Source of the DNA: Thiorhodococcus sp.
GTDB lineage: Bacteria; Pseudomonadota; Gammaproteobacteria; Chromatiales; Chromatiaceae
Direction: 5' to 3'
Assembly: GCA_029257385.1 (NCBI GenBank)
Contig: JARIBS010000125.1
Coordinates: 1 to 45,111, forward strand
DNA: 45,111 bases
Shown: positions 16,616 through 26,017 of the stretch, one piece after another
Numbering within the stretch: the stretch's first letter is position 1
How the letters are laid out: each line of letters starts with the position of its first letter
The notes under the pieces: model-generated
The model's input: only the letters and a program-made list of their open reading frames with translations
Told to the model about the DNA's origin: nothing
Database searches by the model: none
Made by a program: the position numbers and the translations under genes

Positions 16616-17587
16616 TCACCAGGACGACTTCAGTGAGTTTGGCGTGGTCGGCCACCAACTCATATCCATCGGGACGATGCCGTGCTTCATTCCCCAAAGG
16701 GTCCAGTTGTCCACTGCGGTGCCAGTGAGCAGAACCCCGATCCCGCCCGTGATACAGGTCAACATGGCAAACCACCATGCCCAGCGATGGACCGACTCCA
16801 TGTTGGCGTTGAAGCCCATCGTCCAGCGCCAGAACAGTGCTGCGCGTTCCGTGGCCGTGCCGCGGTCGGTGATCTGCTCCAACTCGCGCTCGCCTCCATA
16901 CTGGAGGGTGGCAAGAATGGTTGCGCCATGCATCGCAAACAGCAGGGCCGAACCGTACAGAAACGCGATCGAGAGAGCGTGGAAGGGATTCCAGTACAGA
17001 TTGCCCCATTCGATTGAGAAGTAGTTGGTCCAGTCCAGATGGGGGAAGATGCCGAAGGGCACGGCGTGGTGCCAACTGCCCATCATGACCGGGCGGATGA
17101 AGCCGAGCACCAGATAGAGCCAGATTGCCGCCGCGAAGGCCCAGCACACATGCAGCCCCATCTCGAGCGCCTTCGCTCGCCGATACATCCGCACCCACCA
17201 GAGCAGGATCGACGCCGTGATAAAGAATCCGGCGATCAGCCACCAGCCCCCCTCGTCGAGAGGTGGCAACACCGCGAGACTGTGCTTTTCCAGAGGCGCC
17301 TCAAGCGCGAGCCAAAAGAACTCGCGAACGAACAGAACTGGGTTCCAGCCGACCTGCGAGGCCATGTTCATACCGATGATCACGAACCCGACGGTAAAGC
17401 ATAAGATCGACGCGACGCCGAGTCCGCCGAGGTAGATCGGACCGATCTGGGCGCTGCCGATCTTGCCGAGCCAATAATTGTAGATTGGCTGCCCCAACCG
17501 CTCTCTTTCATCGCGCCCGATAGGCACACCCATGTCTGGCGGCCCGGCGATTTGAAACCGAGTGAAGATTGTTTGATATCCAGTCAT
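16616..17587 (-). CDS. pufM: Photosynthetic reaction centre M subunit
   Basis: A 323-aa five-TM subunit that, with PufL, binds the bacteriochlorophylls, bacteriopheophytins, quinones and non-haem iron. Functional residues are visible: FPHLDWTN, the special-pair His in [17 protein letters not shown] including the Tyr next to the primary donor, iron-ligand Glu in [15 protein letters not shown] and His in SVHRWAWW. The C-terminal extension ([15 protein letters not shown]) is the kind that normally contacts the cytochrome subunit, yet no pufC follows. It starts 48 bases after pufL. Nothing suggests inactivation. Confidence 0.96.
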   Translation of the reverse strand: MTGYQTIFTRFQIAGPPDMGVPIGRDERERLGQPIYNYWLGKIGSAQIGPIYLGGLGVASILCFTVGFVIIGMNMASQVGWNPVLFVREFFWLALEAPLEKHSLAVLPPLDEGGWWLIAGFFITASILLWWVRMYRRAKALEMGLHVCWAFAAAIWLYLVLGFIRPVMMGSWHHAVPFGIFPHLDWTNYFSIEWGNLYWNPFHALSIAFLYGSALLFAMHGATILATLQYGGERELEQITDRGTATERAALFWRWTMGFNANMESVHRWAWWFAMLTCITGGIGVLLTGTAVDNWTLWGMKHGIVPMDMSWWPTTPNSLKSSW

Positions 17588-17635
17588 CGCTCTTTTCCCG
17601 TTTGCGCTTTATCGTTTATGGATTGAACGGGCCGC

Positions 17636-18469
17636 TCACTGACCTGCCCATGTGATCGACTCGCGGATAAACTCCCACCACGCGGGCCAGGATCCGGCGT
17701 AGAAGTGCGCTCCACTGATCAGCATGCAGACGGCACTCCAGAAGGCGGCCGACAGCGCCAGAAACAGGCCGAGCCGGTGGATTCCCAAAGGGCCGATCGA
17801 ATAACCGATCGCATCGCGGAAGTAGGTATCCTCGTGCAGCGACGTCTTTACCGCCTTACCCCGCCCAGGGCTAGACGCAGACAGCACGACGCCGCCGTGG
17901 AGCGCGAGCGCGAAGTTCGCCGTAAAAAAGAAGGCGATGGCGAGCATGTGCGCCGGGTTGTAATGGAAGTTGCCGTACTGATAGCCTGTGGCCCATACCC
18001 AGTTGAGATGGCTCATGATGCCGTAGGGGAACCCATGCCCCCACGCACCCAGCAGCATCGGGCGGAAGACGTTGAGCGCCGCGAACGCCAGTATGGCGAC
18101 ACCGAAAGCGATCGGAATGTGATAGCCCATACCGAGCTTGCGGCAGATTTCGACCTCTCTCAGCGCCCAAGCGATGAAGGCGCCCAGCGCGCAGAACGTG
18201 ATGACCTGCCACAATCCTCCCTCCCGAAGCGGGGCCGAACCAAGCCCATGCTCGATGCCCGGTGGATTGATGCTAATTAGCCAGATGTTCCAGGTCGGCC
18301 CAAGGGCCGCTCCGTAAACGATCAGTGCGGTTCCCAAGGCCGTGAAGAAGATCGTCGCGACCCCGAAGAAGCCCACGTAGAAGGGCCCCATCCAGAAATC
18401 GAATAAATCCCCCCCGATCAAGGTGCCACCGCGAACGCGGTACTTCCGTTCGAAGCTCAGCATGGACAT
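17636..18469 (-). CDS. pufL: Photosynthetic reaction centre L subunit
   Basis: A 277-aa five-TM subunit starting [17 protein letters not shown]. The cofactor ligands are intact: [10 protein letters not shown] (Glu by the pheophytin), [16 protein letters not shown] (special-pair His region, with the Tyr between donor and cytochrome), ALALHG and LGIHRLG (iron-ligand His), plus HEDTYFRD and GYSIG (the proton path to QB). AAGGGG precedes the ATG. It is first in its operon, with no pufBA upstream, unlike the common pufBALM(C) order. Confidence 0.96.
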   Translation of the reverse strand: MSMLSFERKYRVRGGTLIGGDLFDFWMGPFYVGFFGVATIFFTALGTALIVYGAALGPTWNIWLISINPPGIEHGLGSAPLREGGLWQVITFCALGAFIAWALREVEICRKLGMGYHIPIAFGVAILAFAALNVFRPMLLGAWGHGFPYGIMSHLNWVWATGYQYGNFHYNPAHMLAIAFFFTANFALALHGGVVLSASSPGRGKAVKTSLHEDTYFRDAIGYSIGPLGIHRLGLFLALSAAFWSAVCMLISGAHFYAGSWPAWWEFIRESITWAGQ

Positions 18470-18489
18470 GGTCTACCCCTTGGTTTCAT
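18457..18489 (-). CDS. Possible 10-aa leader ORF overlapping the pufL start
   Basis: ATG at 18489 encodes [10 protein letters not shown] then TGA and overlaps the pufL start in another frame. It has its own AAGGGG, because the 14-base segment TACCCCTTGGTTTC occurs twice (18474-18487 and 18494-18507, period 20). It may be a chance product of a tandem duplication or a translational coupling device. Confidence 0.25.
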   Translation of the reverse strand: MKPRGRPCPC

Positions 18490-18631
18490 AAGTTACCCCT
18501 TGGTTTCTCCCCACGCCCAGGTGCTCGACCTAAGCGCGTTCAGCCCGTACTCCGCGAAGACAGCGACGCCAACATCAGCAGATTTCGAAAGCTATAAATC
18601 TTATTAGCTATCATTCGCATTTGCATCTAGG

Positions 18632-18649
18632 TGTCATTCTAGCTTGACA
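18632..18649. promoter_or_regulatory. PpsR/CrtJ-type operator
   Basis: TGT-N12-ACA, extended to the palindrome GTGTCA-N8-TGACAC (18631-18650). TGT-N12-ACA is the consensus bound by the redox repressor PpsR/CrtJ in purple bacteria. The site covers the -10 element of the puf promoter. Confidence 0.65.
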
Positions 18650-18663
18650 CTGGCCATTGTCAA
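18636..18663 (-). promoter_or_regulatory. Sigma-70 promoter of the pufL operon
   Basis: On the minus strand, TTGACA (18663-18658), 16 bases, TAGAAT (18641-18636). Transcription would start near 18629 and give a leader of about 160 bases before pufL. The -10 box lies inside the TGT-N12-ACA operator. Confidence 0.65.
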
Positions 18664-19024
18664 GAACACAAGACGCTCAGGATTCGCGGCTGAGAAACAG
18701 ACAATCCAATCGCCCTTGCGAGAGATCAGGGACGCACCTGAAACCTGCTCGGAGTGACCGGCACAAGAGCGCAGCGTCACCGCTCTCGGACCCGCGATGG
18801 TCACGGCTTCGCGGCTCGGTGCGCGAACCCGCTCACGCTGTTCATTCCAGTTGACCGCCTCATAAATGCTATTGAGTTAGATTCGTATTTTTAATAGCAT
18901 GTCCCAGCGTGAAGCAACGGCGGGATGCCCCCTCTGCTCGGGAAGAAACCCAAGCTAAGGAAGGATGCGGCGCGGAACACTGGCAAAGCCTGTTTTTGAT
19001 ACTCCAACGGAACCGAGGGTCGCG
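18664..19024. other. Divergent intergenic region (puf / TlpA-NosL)
   Basis: No gene is supported. An 8-bp perfect inverted repeat, ATGCTATT (18866-18873) and AATAGCAT (18893-18900), lies in an AT-rich patch about 125 bases before the TlpA-like gene and could be an operator for the plus-strand operon. A TTGACC at 18851 may be part of its promoter, but no well-spaced -10 was found. Confidence 0.4.
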
Positions 19025-19579
19025 ATGTTCGCAAGGCTGTCTGGGGTGCGATTGAGGGCATTGGCGGTCGCGTGTGTGACCTTGCCTCTATTGGTCGGCT
19101 GCGGCGAGCCCGAGGGCATTGCCCCTGGACTTGTGGCGCCTGAGATCACGGCCTTGGATCTCGACAACAGGCCGGTCCGGTTGGCTGACTACCGGGGCCG
19201 CGTCGTGGTGCTCGATTTCTGGACCGGTGGCTGCGGCCCCTGTCTGATCGATATGGCCCAGATGGAAGGGGTTTATCAGCAGTACCGTGACGACGGCCTG
19301 ACGGTGCTGGCCCTCAATCAGGGCGAACCGCTTGAGGATGTCGTGGAGATGGTCCGACGGCTGCTCCCGGTCAGCTACCCGGTTGCGATCGATCAGCGCG
19401 GGCTGTCGACCAAGCGCTATGGAGTCATGGCCGTACCCACGACCTTCGTGCTGGACCGCAAGGGCATCGTGCGCGAGAAAGTGCTCGGGGAGATCAGCCG
19501 TGCGCGGCTCGAGGCCATGCTCAGACCGCTACTTGGCCTAGAGTCGGCAGCGCAAACCGTCAACCACGAGGCCGGATAA
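19025..19579 (+). CDS. TlpA/ResA-like thioredoxin lipoprotein
   Basis: A 184-aa protein with a lipoprotein signal (LPLLVGC, acylated Cys) then a thioredoxin-like domain: 'AP.I.ALDL..RPVRLADYRG.VVVLDFW', redox motif CGPC, and YGVMAVPTTFVLDR with the cis-Pro. Just before the active site it reads FWTGGCGPC where most members have FWA.WCGPC, so the usual Trp is missing. A GAGGG site supports the ATG at 19025 over the upstream in-frame ATG. Heading an operon with two NosL-like genes, it may reduce Cys residues in copper carriers or their targets. Confidence 0.85.
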   Translation: MFARLSGVRLRALAVACVTLPLLVGCGEPEGIAPGLVAPEITALDLDNRPVRLADYRGRVVVLDFWTGGCGPCLIDMAQMEGVYQQYRDDGLTVLALNQGEPLEDVVEMVRRLLPVSYPVAIDQRGLSTKRYGVMAVPTTFVLDRKGIVREKVLGEISRARLEAMLRPLLGLESAAQTVNHEAG

Positions 19580-19638
19580 GCGCGATGCTCCACAGGCTTC
19601 CAACCAAGCCCAACCAGCATTGAAACGGGAGCGCAACC

Positions 19639-20268
19639 ATGAAGCGACGAGATATCCTGACAGCCCTTGCCACCGGCGGTGTGGTGGCCTATGGGCCGGT
19701 GGCGCGGGCAGCAAGCGACGGCGCGCCGCCACAGCCCTGGCAATGGATTGAGCGGCGGGGTCACGACGAGGAGGTCGCCGGGACGCCGCTCCAGTTCATG
19801 CCCAGTCTGCGCGACACACGTCCGCTGGAGGATGAGCTTCGGAAGTTCCCGCTATGCCCCTACTGCGGCATGTCCCGGGGCCACGCGCAGTGGCAGAAAA
19901 CCCGCCACCTGATCCATTATCTCGATGACTCGGTAGACCCGACCTGCTCGATCCGCTGCGCTGCTCTCAGTCTGGGTCTGAATCTGGACCTGGTGCCCAA
20001 AGCCATTCACGGCGCCGATGCCGGCTCTGACGAGTCGATTGCATCGTTGGTAGAGGTGGAGCGACTCCATTACGTCATCGATCCGAGCCGGCCGGGCACC
20101 ATGACCCGGCGCAGCAAATGGGCCTACGCAGCGCTCGAGAAGGCGCGCGCGGCGGCAAACGGCACCGGTGAACTCGCCGATTTCGAGCAAACTCTGCGAG
20201 CCGCCTATGCCGACATGGCCGAAGACACCCTGATGATCCGCAAGCGTCGCGCCGAGCAGCGTGGCTGA
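19639..20268 (+). CDS. NosL-like protein with Tat-type signal
   Basis: A 209-aa protein with an N-terminal KRRDIL...GGVVAYGPVARA resembling a twin-arginine signal. The core has LCPYCGM.RGHAQW and, after ~30 residues, CSIRCAAL. The C-x2-CGM motif is the NosL copper-binding signature. The rest is more divergent and longer than typical NosL. It could be a periplasmic copper chaperone. No nitrous oxide reductase gene is nearby. Confidence 0.7.
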   Translation: MKRRDILTALATGGVVAYGPVARAASDGAPPQPWQWIERRGHDEEVAGTPLQFMPSLRDTRPLEDELRKFPLCPYCGMSRGHAQWQKTRHLIHYLDDSVDPTCSIRCAALSLGLNLDLVPKAIHGADAGSDESIASLVEVERLHYVIDPSRPGTMTRRSKWAYAALEKARAAANGTGELADFEQTLRAAYADMAEDTLMIRKRRAEQRG

Positions 20269-20344
20269 GGGACCTGTCGATCCATCGCCCTGCCCCTGCA
20301 CGGCATGGATGCCCAACATTCCGTGACCGAGGAGGCTCAAACCC

Positions 20345-20821
20345 ATGACGCAAAACCTGATCACGCGCGCCGCACTGACGCTGGTTGCGCTGACGCTGAT
20401 ACTGAACAACGCGCTGGCGGCGGACTTCGTGCCACCGAAGCGGGGCGACAAGTGCCCGGTGTGCGGCATGTTCGTCTACAAGTATCCGCAATGGGTCGCC
20501 GAGATCGTCTTTGAGGATGGCGGTTATGCGGTGTTCGATGGCACCAAGGACATGCTCAAATACTACTTCGACATGGCGCGCTACGACCCGACGAAGGACC
20601 GCAGCGACATCGCGGCAATCTATGTCACCGAGTATTTCAGCAACCGGATCATGTGGGCGGACGATCTCTACTTCGTGCTGGGAAGCGATGTGCTCGGGCC
20701 GATGGGCCATGAATTCATTCCGGTCAGCGGACGGAATCCCGCCCATACTTTCCTGCTGGAGCACCGCGGCAATCGCATACTGCGCTTCGACGAGATCACG
20801 CCAGCCGACATCCCGGATTGA
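20345..20821 (+). CDS. NosL family copper-binding protein
   Basis: A 158-aa protein with a Sec signal (ends NNALA) followed by KCPVCGMFVYKYPQWVAEI, FEDG..AVFDG.KDM and a C-terminal 'MGHEFIPV'. This is a good NosL match. NosL binds Cu(I) and supplies NosZ, but homologues also occur without it. The usual lipobox Cys is absent, so it is likely soluble in the periplasm. It lies 76 bases after the first NosL-like gene with a clear GAGGCT-type ribosome site. Confidence 0.85.
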   Translation: MTQNLITRAALTLVALTLILNNALAADFVPPKRGDKCPVCGMFVYKYPQWVAEIVFEDGGYAVFDGTKDMLKYYFDMARYDPTKDRSDIAAIYVTEYFSNRIMWADDLYFVLGSDVLGPMGHEFIPVSGRNPAHTFLLEHRGNRILRFDEITPADIPD

Positions 20822-20872
20822 CACGATGGAAACCGGCCTCGCCAACAAGCAACAACCACGTCTTTAGCATCC

Positions 20873-21202
20873 ATGAAGTACCACATCCTTTTCGGCCTGC
20901 TGGCCGCCGAGCTGGGCCTGTTCGCGGCGTTGCATCTGCATGCCGGCACCGATGCCGAGCGCCGCACGGCCGAGCTTGCCGACACGCGCGCACTGGTCGC
21001 CAAACTCGGCCTCACCGATCTGGCGCTCTGGACCGAGGCGCGCTACACCCGGCATCCGTCACAGGCCGACCGCTTCGCGGCCTTTCAGGACTTTCCCGCC
21101 GCGATCGAGCACTTCCCCGCCGGCTCAATCATCGCCCCGCCCGCCGCCCTGAGAATGCCCGCACTGGGTGACGCACCCCTGCTGATTGACGGAGATCGCT
21201 GA
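20873..21202 (+). CDS. Small membrane-anchored protein, unknown
   Basis: A 109-aa protein: one N-terminal TM (YHILFGLLAAELGLFAALHL) followed by a short periplasmic domain ('LVAKLGLTDLALWTEARYTRHPSQADRFAAFQD' region) with no recognised family. It sits between nosL and the ABC permease, three bases from the latter, so it belongs to that operon and is probably an accessory subunit. Confidence 0.65.
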   Translation: MKYHILFGLLAAELGLFAALHLHAGTDAERRTAELADTRALVAKLGLTDLALWTEARYTRHPSQADRFAAFQDFPAAIEHFPAGSIIAPPAALRMPALGDAPLLIDGDR

Positions 21203-21204
21203 CC

Positions 21205-22400
21205 ATGGACGCGCAGCCGTTCGCCAGACATTTGAAAATCCTCGAATTCGCGCTTTCCTCGATGCTGCGGCGGCGGGTGAAGAACGCAGGTCTCATTGTC
21301 GTCTTCAGCGCCGTGGTGTTTCTACTCTCGTCGATTGTCTTCCTGACCGGCGCCTTTCGCACGGAGGCGCTCGCGACGCTGCAAGCCTCCCCGCAACTGC
21401 TCGTGCAGCGGACCATGGCCGGCCGTCATGCTCTGATCCCGCTGGACTATAGCGAGGTCATCGCACAGTTACCGGGTGTCGGGACCGTGACGCCGCGCTA
21501 CTGGGGCTATTACTACGATATTTACACCGGAGCCAACTACACGCTGCTCGGCATCACCGACGATGGGCTAGAGGCGCCCGGATCGGCTCCGCTGCGCCTA
21601 GTTGAAGGCGCCTTCATCGCGCCGGGACAACGCAACGTCTGTCTCATCGGCGCGGGTGTAGCCCGAATGCGCGGCGCACGCGTCGGCAGCATCGTCTCGC
21701 TGCGCAACACGCGGGGCTGGATGAGCGAGTATGAGGTCGTCGGCCTGTTTAAGAGCGCGTCCCAACTGCTGACTAACGACCTGATCCTGCTCCCGGAGGC
21801 GGATCTCAAGGCACTGTTTGCGATGCCGGACGATCAGGCTACGGACCTGATGATCGAGGTCTACAACCCGCTTGAGGTCGACAACATCTCCCGCAAGATC
21901 CTTGAGCGGCTACCCGACACGCGCCCGATCAGCCACGCCGAGATCCTGCGCACCTACGAGACCCTGTTTAACTGGCGCGGCGGTCTGCTGCTGGCGATGT
22001 TTCTGGGCGCGGTGGCGGCCTTCATGATCCTCGCCTGGGATAAGGCTACCGGGCTTTCGGCCGACGAACGGCGCGAGATCGGGATCTTGAAAGCCATCGG
22101 CTGGGAGACCTCGGACATCCTGGAACTCAAGTTCTGGGAAGGCGCGGTGCTCGCGCTGGTGGCCTTTTTGGCTGGCGTGACCGCAGGCTACGCCCATGTC
22201 TTTTATCTCGGGGCCGGGCTGCTGGCGCCGATCCTCCAGGGCTGGTCCACCCTCTTCCCCGCGATCGATCTGGCACCACGGATCGAACCCTACGGACTCG
22301 CCGTGCTGCTCTTGTTCACCGTCGCACCCTACATCGTTGCGACCATCGTGCCCGCGTGGAAGGCCGCGATCACCGACCCCGACCGGGTCATGAGGAGCGC

Positions 22401-22404
<4 letters not shown>
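21205..22404 (+). CDS. ABC transporter permease, FtsX/MacB type
   Basis: A 399-aa protein with an N-terminal TM (~30-50), a large periplasmic domain (~55-250) and three C-terminal TMs (~255-275, ~310-340, ~365-385). This is the FtsX/LolE/MacB topology. Such pairs do not import solutes but extract or remodel envelope lipoproteins or transmit force. Its stop overlaps the ATPase start (ATGA). Being flanked by NosL-like proteins suggests maturation or transport linked to periplasmic copper. Confidence 0.85.
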
Positions 22405-23089
<685 letters not shown>

Positions 23090-23093
<4 letters not shown>

Positions 23094-24094
23094 TCCTCCA
23101 CCCCGGCATCATTGCACTGCTGTTCGCCGCCCTGCTGGTCGCGGGCATGGTGCTGTACGGGGCCTACATCGGCGCCATCGCGCTAGCCCGCTGGGATCTC
23201 GGCAGCAGCTCCGAAGGACAGCTTGCCCTGGAGCGCAAGACTTATCTGCTCTCGACCCTGATGAGCCATGCGTTGGGGCTGGAAATCCTCTCCGCGTTGG
23301 TCTTCCTCTACACTCTCGACGACATCCACGCCATCTTCGCCGGCGCCATGTGCGCGACCGGCACGCTGAACGCCAACCCGGTGGGCTGGTGGGTTCTGGT
23401 GGTGAAAATCGTCGCGCTTTTCTTCTGCGCCGTCTGGATCACGCTCAACCGCATCGACCAGCGCGCCGAGGACTACCCATTGACCCGGCTCAAGTACGGT
23501 CTGTTGCTGCTACTTGCCCCGCTGCTTGCGCTAGAGACCTGGCTGCTCTTTCGCTACTTTCTCGGACTGGACCCGAGTGTCATCACCTCGTGCTGCGGTG
23601 CACTGTTTAGCGGCTCGGGTGTCGCCGCCGAGGTGGCTGGCCTTCCGGCCTTTCCGCTGATGATCGCCTTCTTCGGCGGGGCCGCCCTCTACCTGGCGAC
23701 TGGAGTGCTCAGTCTGCGCCTGGCGCAGCCCTGGCCGCGCTATTTGTTGGCTGCGCTGGCGGTGGCGATGCTCGGGATCGCCCTGGCCTCGGTCATCGCC
23801 TTCATCTCCTCCTACCACTATGCACTGCCGACTCACCACTGCCCGTTCGATCTGCTCCAGGCCGATTATCACTACATCGGCTATCCCATGTACCTGGCCC
23901 TGTTCGGGGCGATCTTCTACGGTCTGATGGTCGGCATCGCCGAGTCGCTACGCCGCATCGCCTCCATCAACGGCCCGATCACCGCAGCCCAGCCCCGCTG
24001 GACTTTGTTGTCGATGCTGCTACTGGGCCTGTTCGTCATCATCGCCGCTTGGCCGATGGTGTTCTCAGATTTCACCCTTGAGGGCTATTATTAA
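23090..24094 (+). CDS. Multi-TM protein with paired Cys, NosL-operon associated
   Basis: A 334-aa protein with about eight TM helices. Conserved-looking polar positions stand out: GAMCATGTLNANPVGW, ITSCCGALF and THHCPFDLL..DYHYIGYP. The Cys/His pairs facing the periplasm suggest metal or thiol chemistry. I associate similar proteins with NosL/ABC clusters in anaerobes, but no function is known to me. It is coupled (ATGA) to the ATPase. Confidence 0.7.
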
Positions 24095-24160
24095 CAATGT
24101 TTGCACGCGTGCGACGCCCACCCATCGCGACTCGCCGCCAGCGATCGCTGCACGCCGATC

Positions 24161-24413
24161 ATGGAGTTTAAAGCGCCCTCGCCGTCGTCGCGCTGACCAC
24201 CTTCGCGGTGCCGCTCCTGATCATCTATTCGCTGACCGTGAAGCCCTGTCAGTGTTTGGGCTTGTACGCGATGGAGGCTTTGCTTTGCTTGAGGATGCCG
24301 ACGAATACCACCTCAAACTGATGAACGCTCGCGGTGCAGTTAGCCGGGCGTTGGAGCTGGCGGCGCTTGCCGCCCCGCTCTATGCGTGGTGGCTGCTCTT
24401 CTGGCATGGGTGA
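24161..24413 (+). pseudogene. Small membrane protein split by two frameshifts
   Basis: Three overlapping frames together spell one sensible protein. MEFKA (from ATG 24161) would continue as LAVVALTTFAVPLLIIYSL in the next frame and then as EALSVFGLVRDGGFALLED and the rest, ending WWLLFWHG, in the third. Each shift is one base. The assembled product is about 84 aa with a TM at each end. It ends the NosL/ABC operon, so it is either a dying last gene or carries sequencing errors. Confidence 0.55.
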
Positions 24414-24462
24414 GTCCCGCGCGGGTTGCCGAATGGAGAACTCGCATGAGACAGACGGACCG

Positions 24463-24485
24463 TTTCACCCACTCTGCGGGTGAAA
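24463..24485. terminator. Hairpin at the convergent gene ends
   Basis: TTTCACCC and GGGTGAAA form a perfect 8-bp stem around a 7-base loop. It overlaps the hydrolase stop codon and lies 50 bases after the frameshifted gene, and may terminate transcription from both sides. Confidence 0.55.
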
Positions 24486-25844
24486 TCGTTTGAGCAACCA
24501 GCTGGTGACATAGTCCAAAACCTCAGGTGCGATCGTCTCTTCGATCAAGGCATATTCTTCGGGCAATCCCGTGTCTGCCGTCTGAAACAGGTGATTGAGT
24601 CCGGCGAATTCTTTGACGGTAAAATCCGAGTGCGCTGTTCGCTGTAAAACCGCCGCTATCGCCGCCAGATTGGTCGCCGCCCCTATTTGCGTATCGGCAC
24701 CCCCGTGGATGGCCAGAATCGGACGGCGGATCGCAGTCAGAGTCGCAGCGGGGTCGAAACTCAGGAAATACTTAAACCAGGGAGACGACAGAAGCCCCAC
24801 CGTCTGCTGGAGCTGAACACTGTCTGCGCCGGGATGCAGCTCGAAGAACAGCCGCTTGAATTGCGGGGATTCTGGATCATCGCGCGCAGCCGAACTGTAG
24901 GCCATGAAACGCTCCCGACTCGGCGTGTTCTGCGGCTTCAACGCCGCCGCCGTCAACCTGTGCAGTTGATCGCCGTATACTTCGGCCCCGCCCACACCAG
25001 CCCCCGCCATGGACACAATAAAGGCGACAGACCGTTGGCGGCTCGCCACCAACAACGCGATGCTGCCGCCCTCGCTGTGACCGATCAGCCCTATTCGATC
25101 TCCATCAATGAATTCGTGTTGGCGCAGAAATTCCACGCCTGCCGAGGCGTCCTCCGCGAAATGCCATGACGTTGCCTGTGTCTGATTACCACCGGATTTT
25201 CCGACCCCTCGATCGTCGTAACGCAAGACCGCGAAACCAGCCCGCGTAAGGTGATCAGCGATCACCAGGAACGGTCGGTGCCCGAACACAGCGCTATCCC
25301 TATCCTGTGGCCCGGAGCCGGAGATCAGCACCACGGCGGGAATATTCGTTCGATTCGTCGGGTAGCTGAGGGTCCCCGACAATGCGTGATCGGATTTCTT
25401 ATGGCGGAACTGCACCTGTTCCTGTACGTATGGAAAAGGCGGGCGCGGAAGCTGAGGTCGGCGAGGCTGCGGAGATCGGACCAGCGCTAAATCGAACGCT
25501 TGCCCCGACTGAACAAACTGCCCCGAGAGTCCCTCTCGGTCGAGTTGCGCCTTGAAGACGATTCCGAGTTTGTCCTGTTTCAGGACAACTCGCTGACCTT
25601 CTGCAGCTATCTCCAAGGCGATTGCGTATGCGCTCTGTCGGGGCGAGTCCATCGTTGCATGCGCTCGACCCTGACGCTCCATGATGTGGATCACCAGAGG
25701 CAGACGGCTTCCATGCGCATCCAGCGCTCCTCGCCAGCTACCGATGAGACCGTCATGGAGCATCGCGTCGGCGCAAGCCGGACCGTGCATGCCAAACAGC
25801 AGGACCGACATCAGGCAGAGTGCGAGCCGGTTCAACAAGTGCAT
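24465..25844 (-). CDS. Exported alpha/beta hydrolase
   Basis: A 459-aa protein with a signal peptide (ends near GPACADA), an N-terminal beta-rich domain (~30-130) of the kind preceding some bacterial peptidase/esterase-type hydrolases, and an alpha/beta-hydrolase domain: oxyanion ISGSGPQDRDS, GHSEGG with the nucleophilic Ser, the acid in GGADTQ and the His in GLNHLFQ. It is likely a periplasmic esterase or acyl-peptidase-like enzyme; the substrate cannot be read from the sequence. The ribosome site is weak. Confidence 0.85.
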   Translation of the reverse strand: MHLLNRLALCLMSVLLFGMHGPACADAMLHDGLIGSWRGALDAHGSRLPLVIHIMERQGRAHATMDSPRQSAYAIALEIAAEGQRVVLKQDKLGIVFKAQLDREGLSGQFVQSGQAFDLALVRSPQPRRPQLPRPPFPYVQEQVQFRHKKSDHALSGTLSYPTNRTNIPAVVLISGSGPQDRDSAVFGHRPFLVIADHLTRAGFAVLRYDDRGVGKSGGNQTQATSWHFAEDASAGVEFLRQHEFIDGDRIGLIGHSEGGSIALLVASRQRSVAFIVSMAGAGVGGAEVYGDQLHRLTAAALKPQNTPSRERFMAYSSAARDDPESPQFKRLFFELHPGADSVQLQQTVGLLSSPWFKYFLSFDPAATLTAIRRPILAIHGGADTQIGAATNLAAIAAVLQRTAHSDFTVKEFAGLNHLFQTADTGLPEEYALIEETIAPEVLDYVTSWLLKRFHPQSG

Positions 25845-25954
25845 TTTCTAACACCGCTCAGCGTCTCGTACGCCCGCAGCAGATGGTGCCTGCCCATTCG
25901 AATGTAGCATGCGTTGCTGGGGAGCAGTGCGGAGGTTCTGTGAACGAGGGGTCC

Positions 25955-25980
25955 GGTCACGACGCTTCACCGTCGTGACC
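25955..25980 (-). terminator. Strong hairpin after azurin
   Basis: GGTCACGACG and CGTCGTGACC are perfect 10-bp arms around CTTCAC, 38 bases past the azurin stop. There is no U-tract on the minus strand, but position and stability suit a terminator or an mRNA 3' stabiliser. Confidence 0.6.
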
Positions 25981-26017
25981 AGGCAAGAACACGGCAGTTA
26001 CGGAGACTTTTGGCGGC

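Noticed and set aside
16596-17243. Upstream extension of the puhBC reading frame across pufM
   Set aside because: It lies in another frame over the well-conserved pufM gene and has no family match; the puhBC ATG at 16595 has its own ribosome site.
14306-18630. pufC (tetrahaem cytochrome) or puhA
   Set aside because: No CxxCH haem motifs and no H-subunit-like sequence in any frame of the operon.
18657-18854. 65-codon frame in the puf/TlpA divergent region
   Set aside because: No ribosome site, basic low-complexity peptide, and it overlaps the predicted puf promoter.
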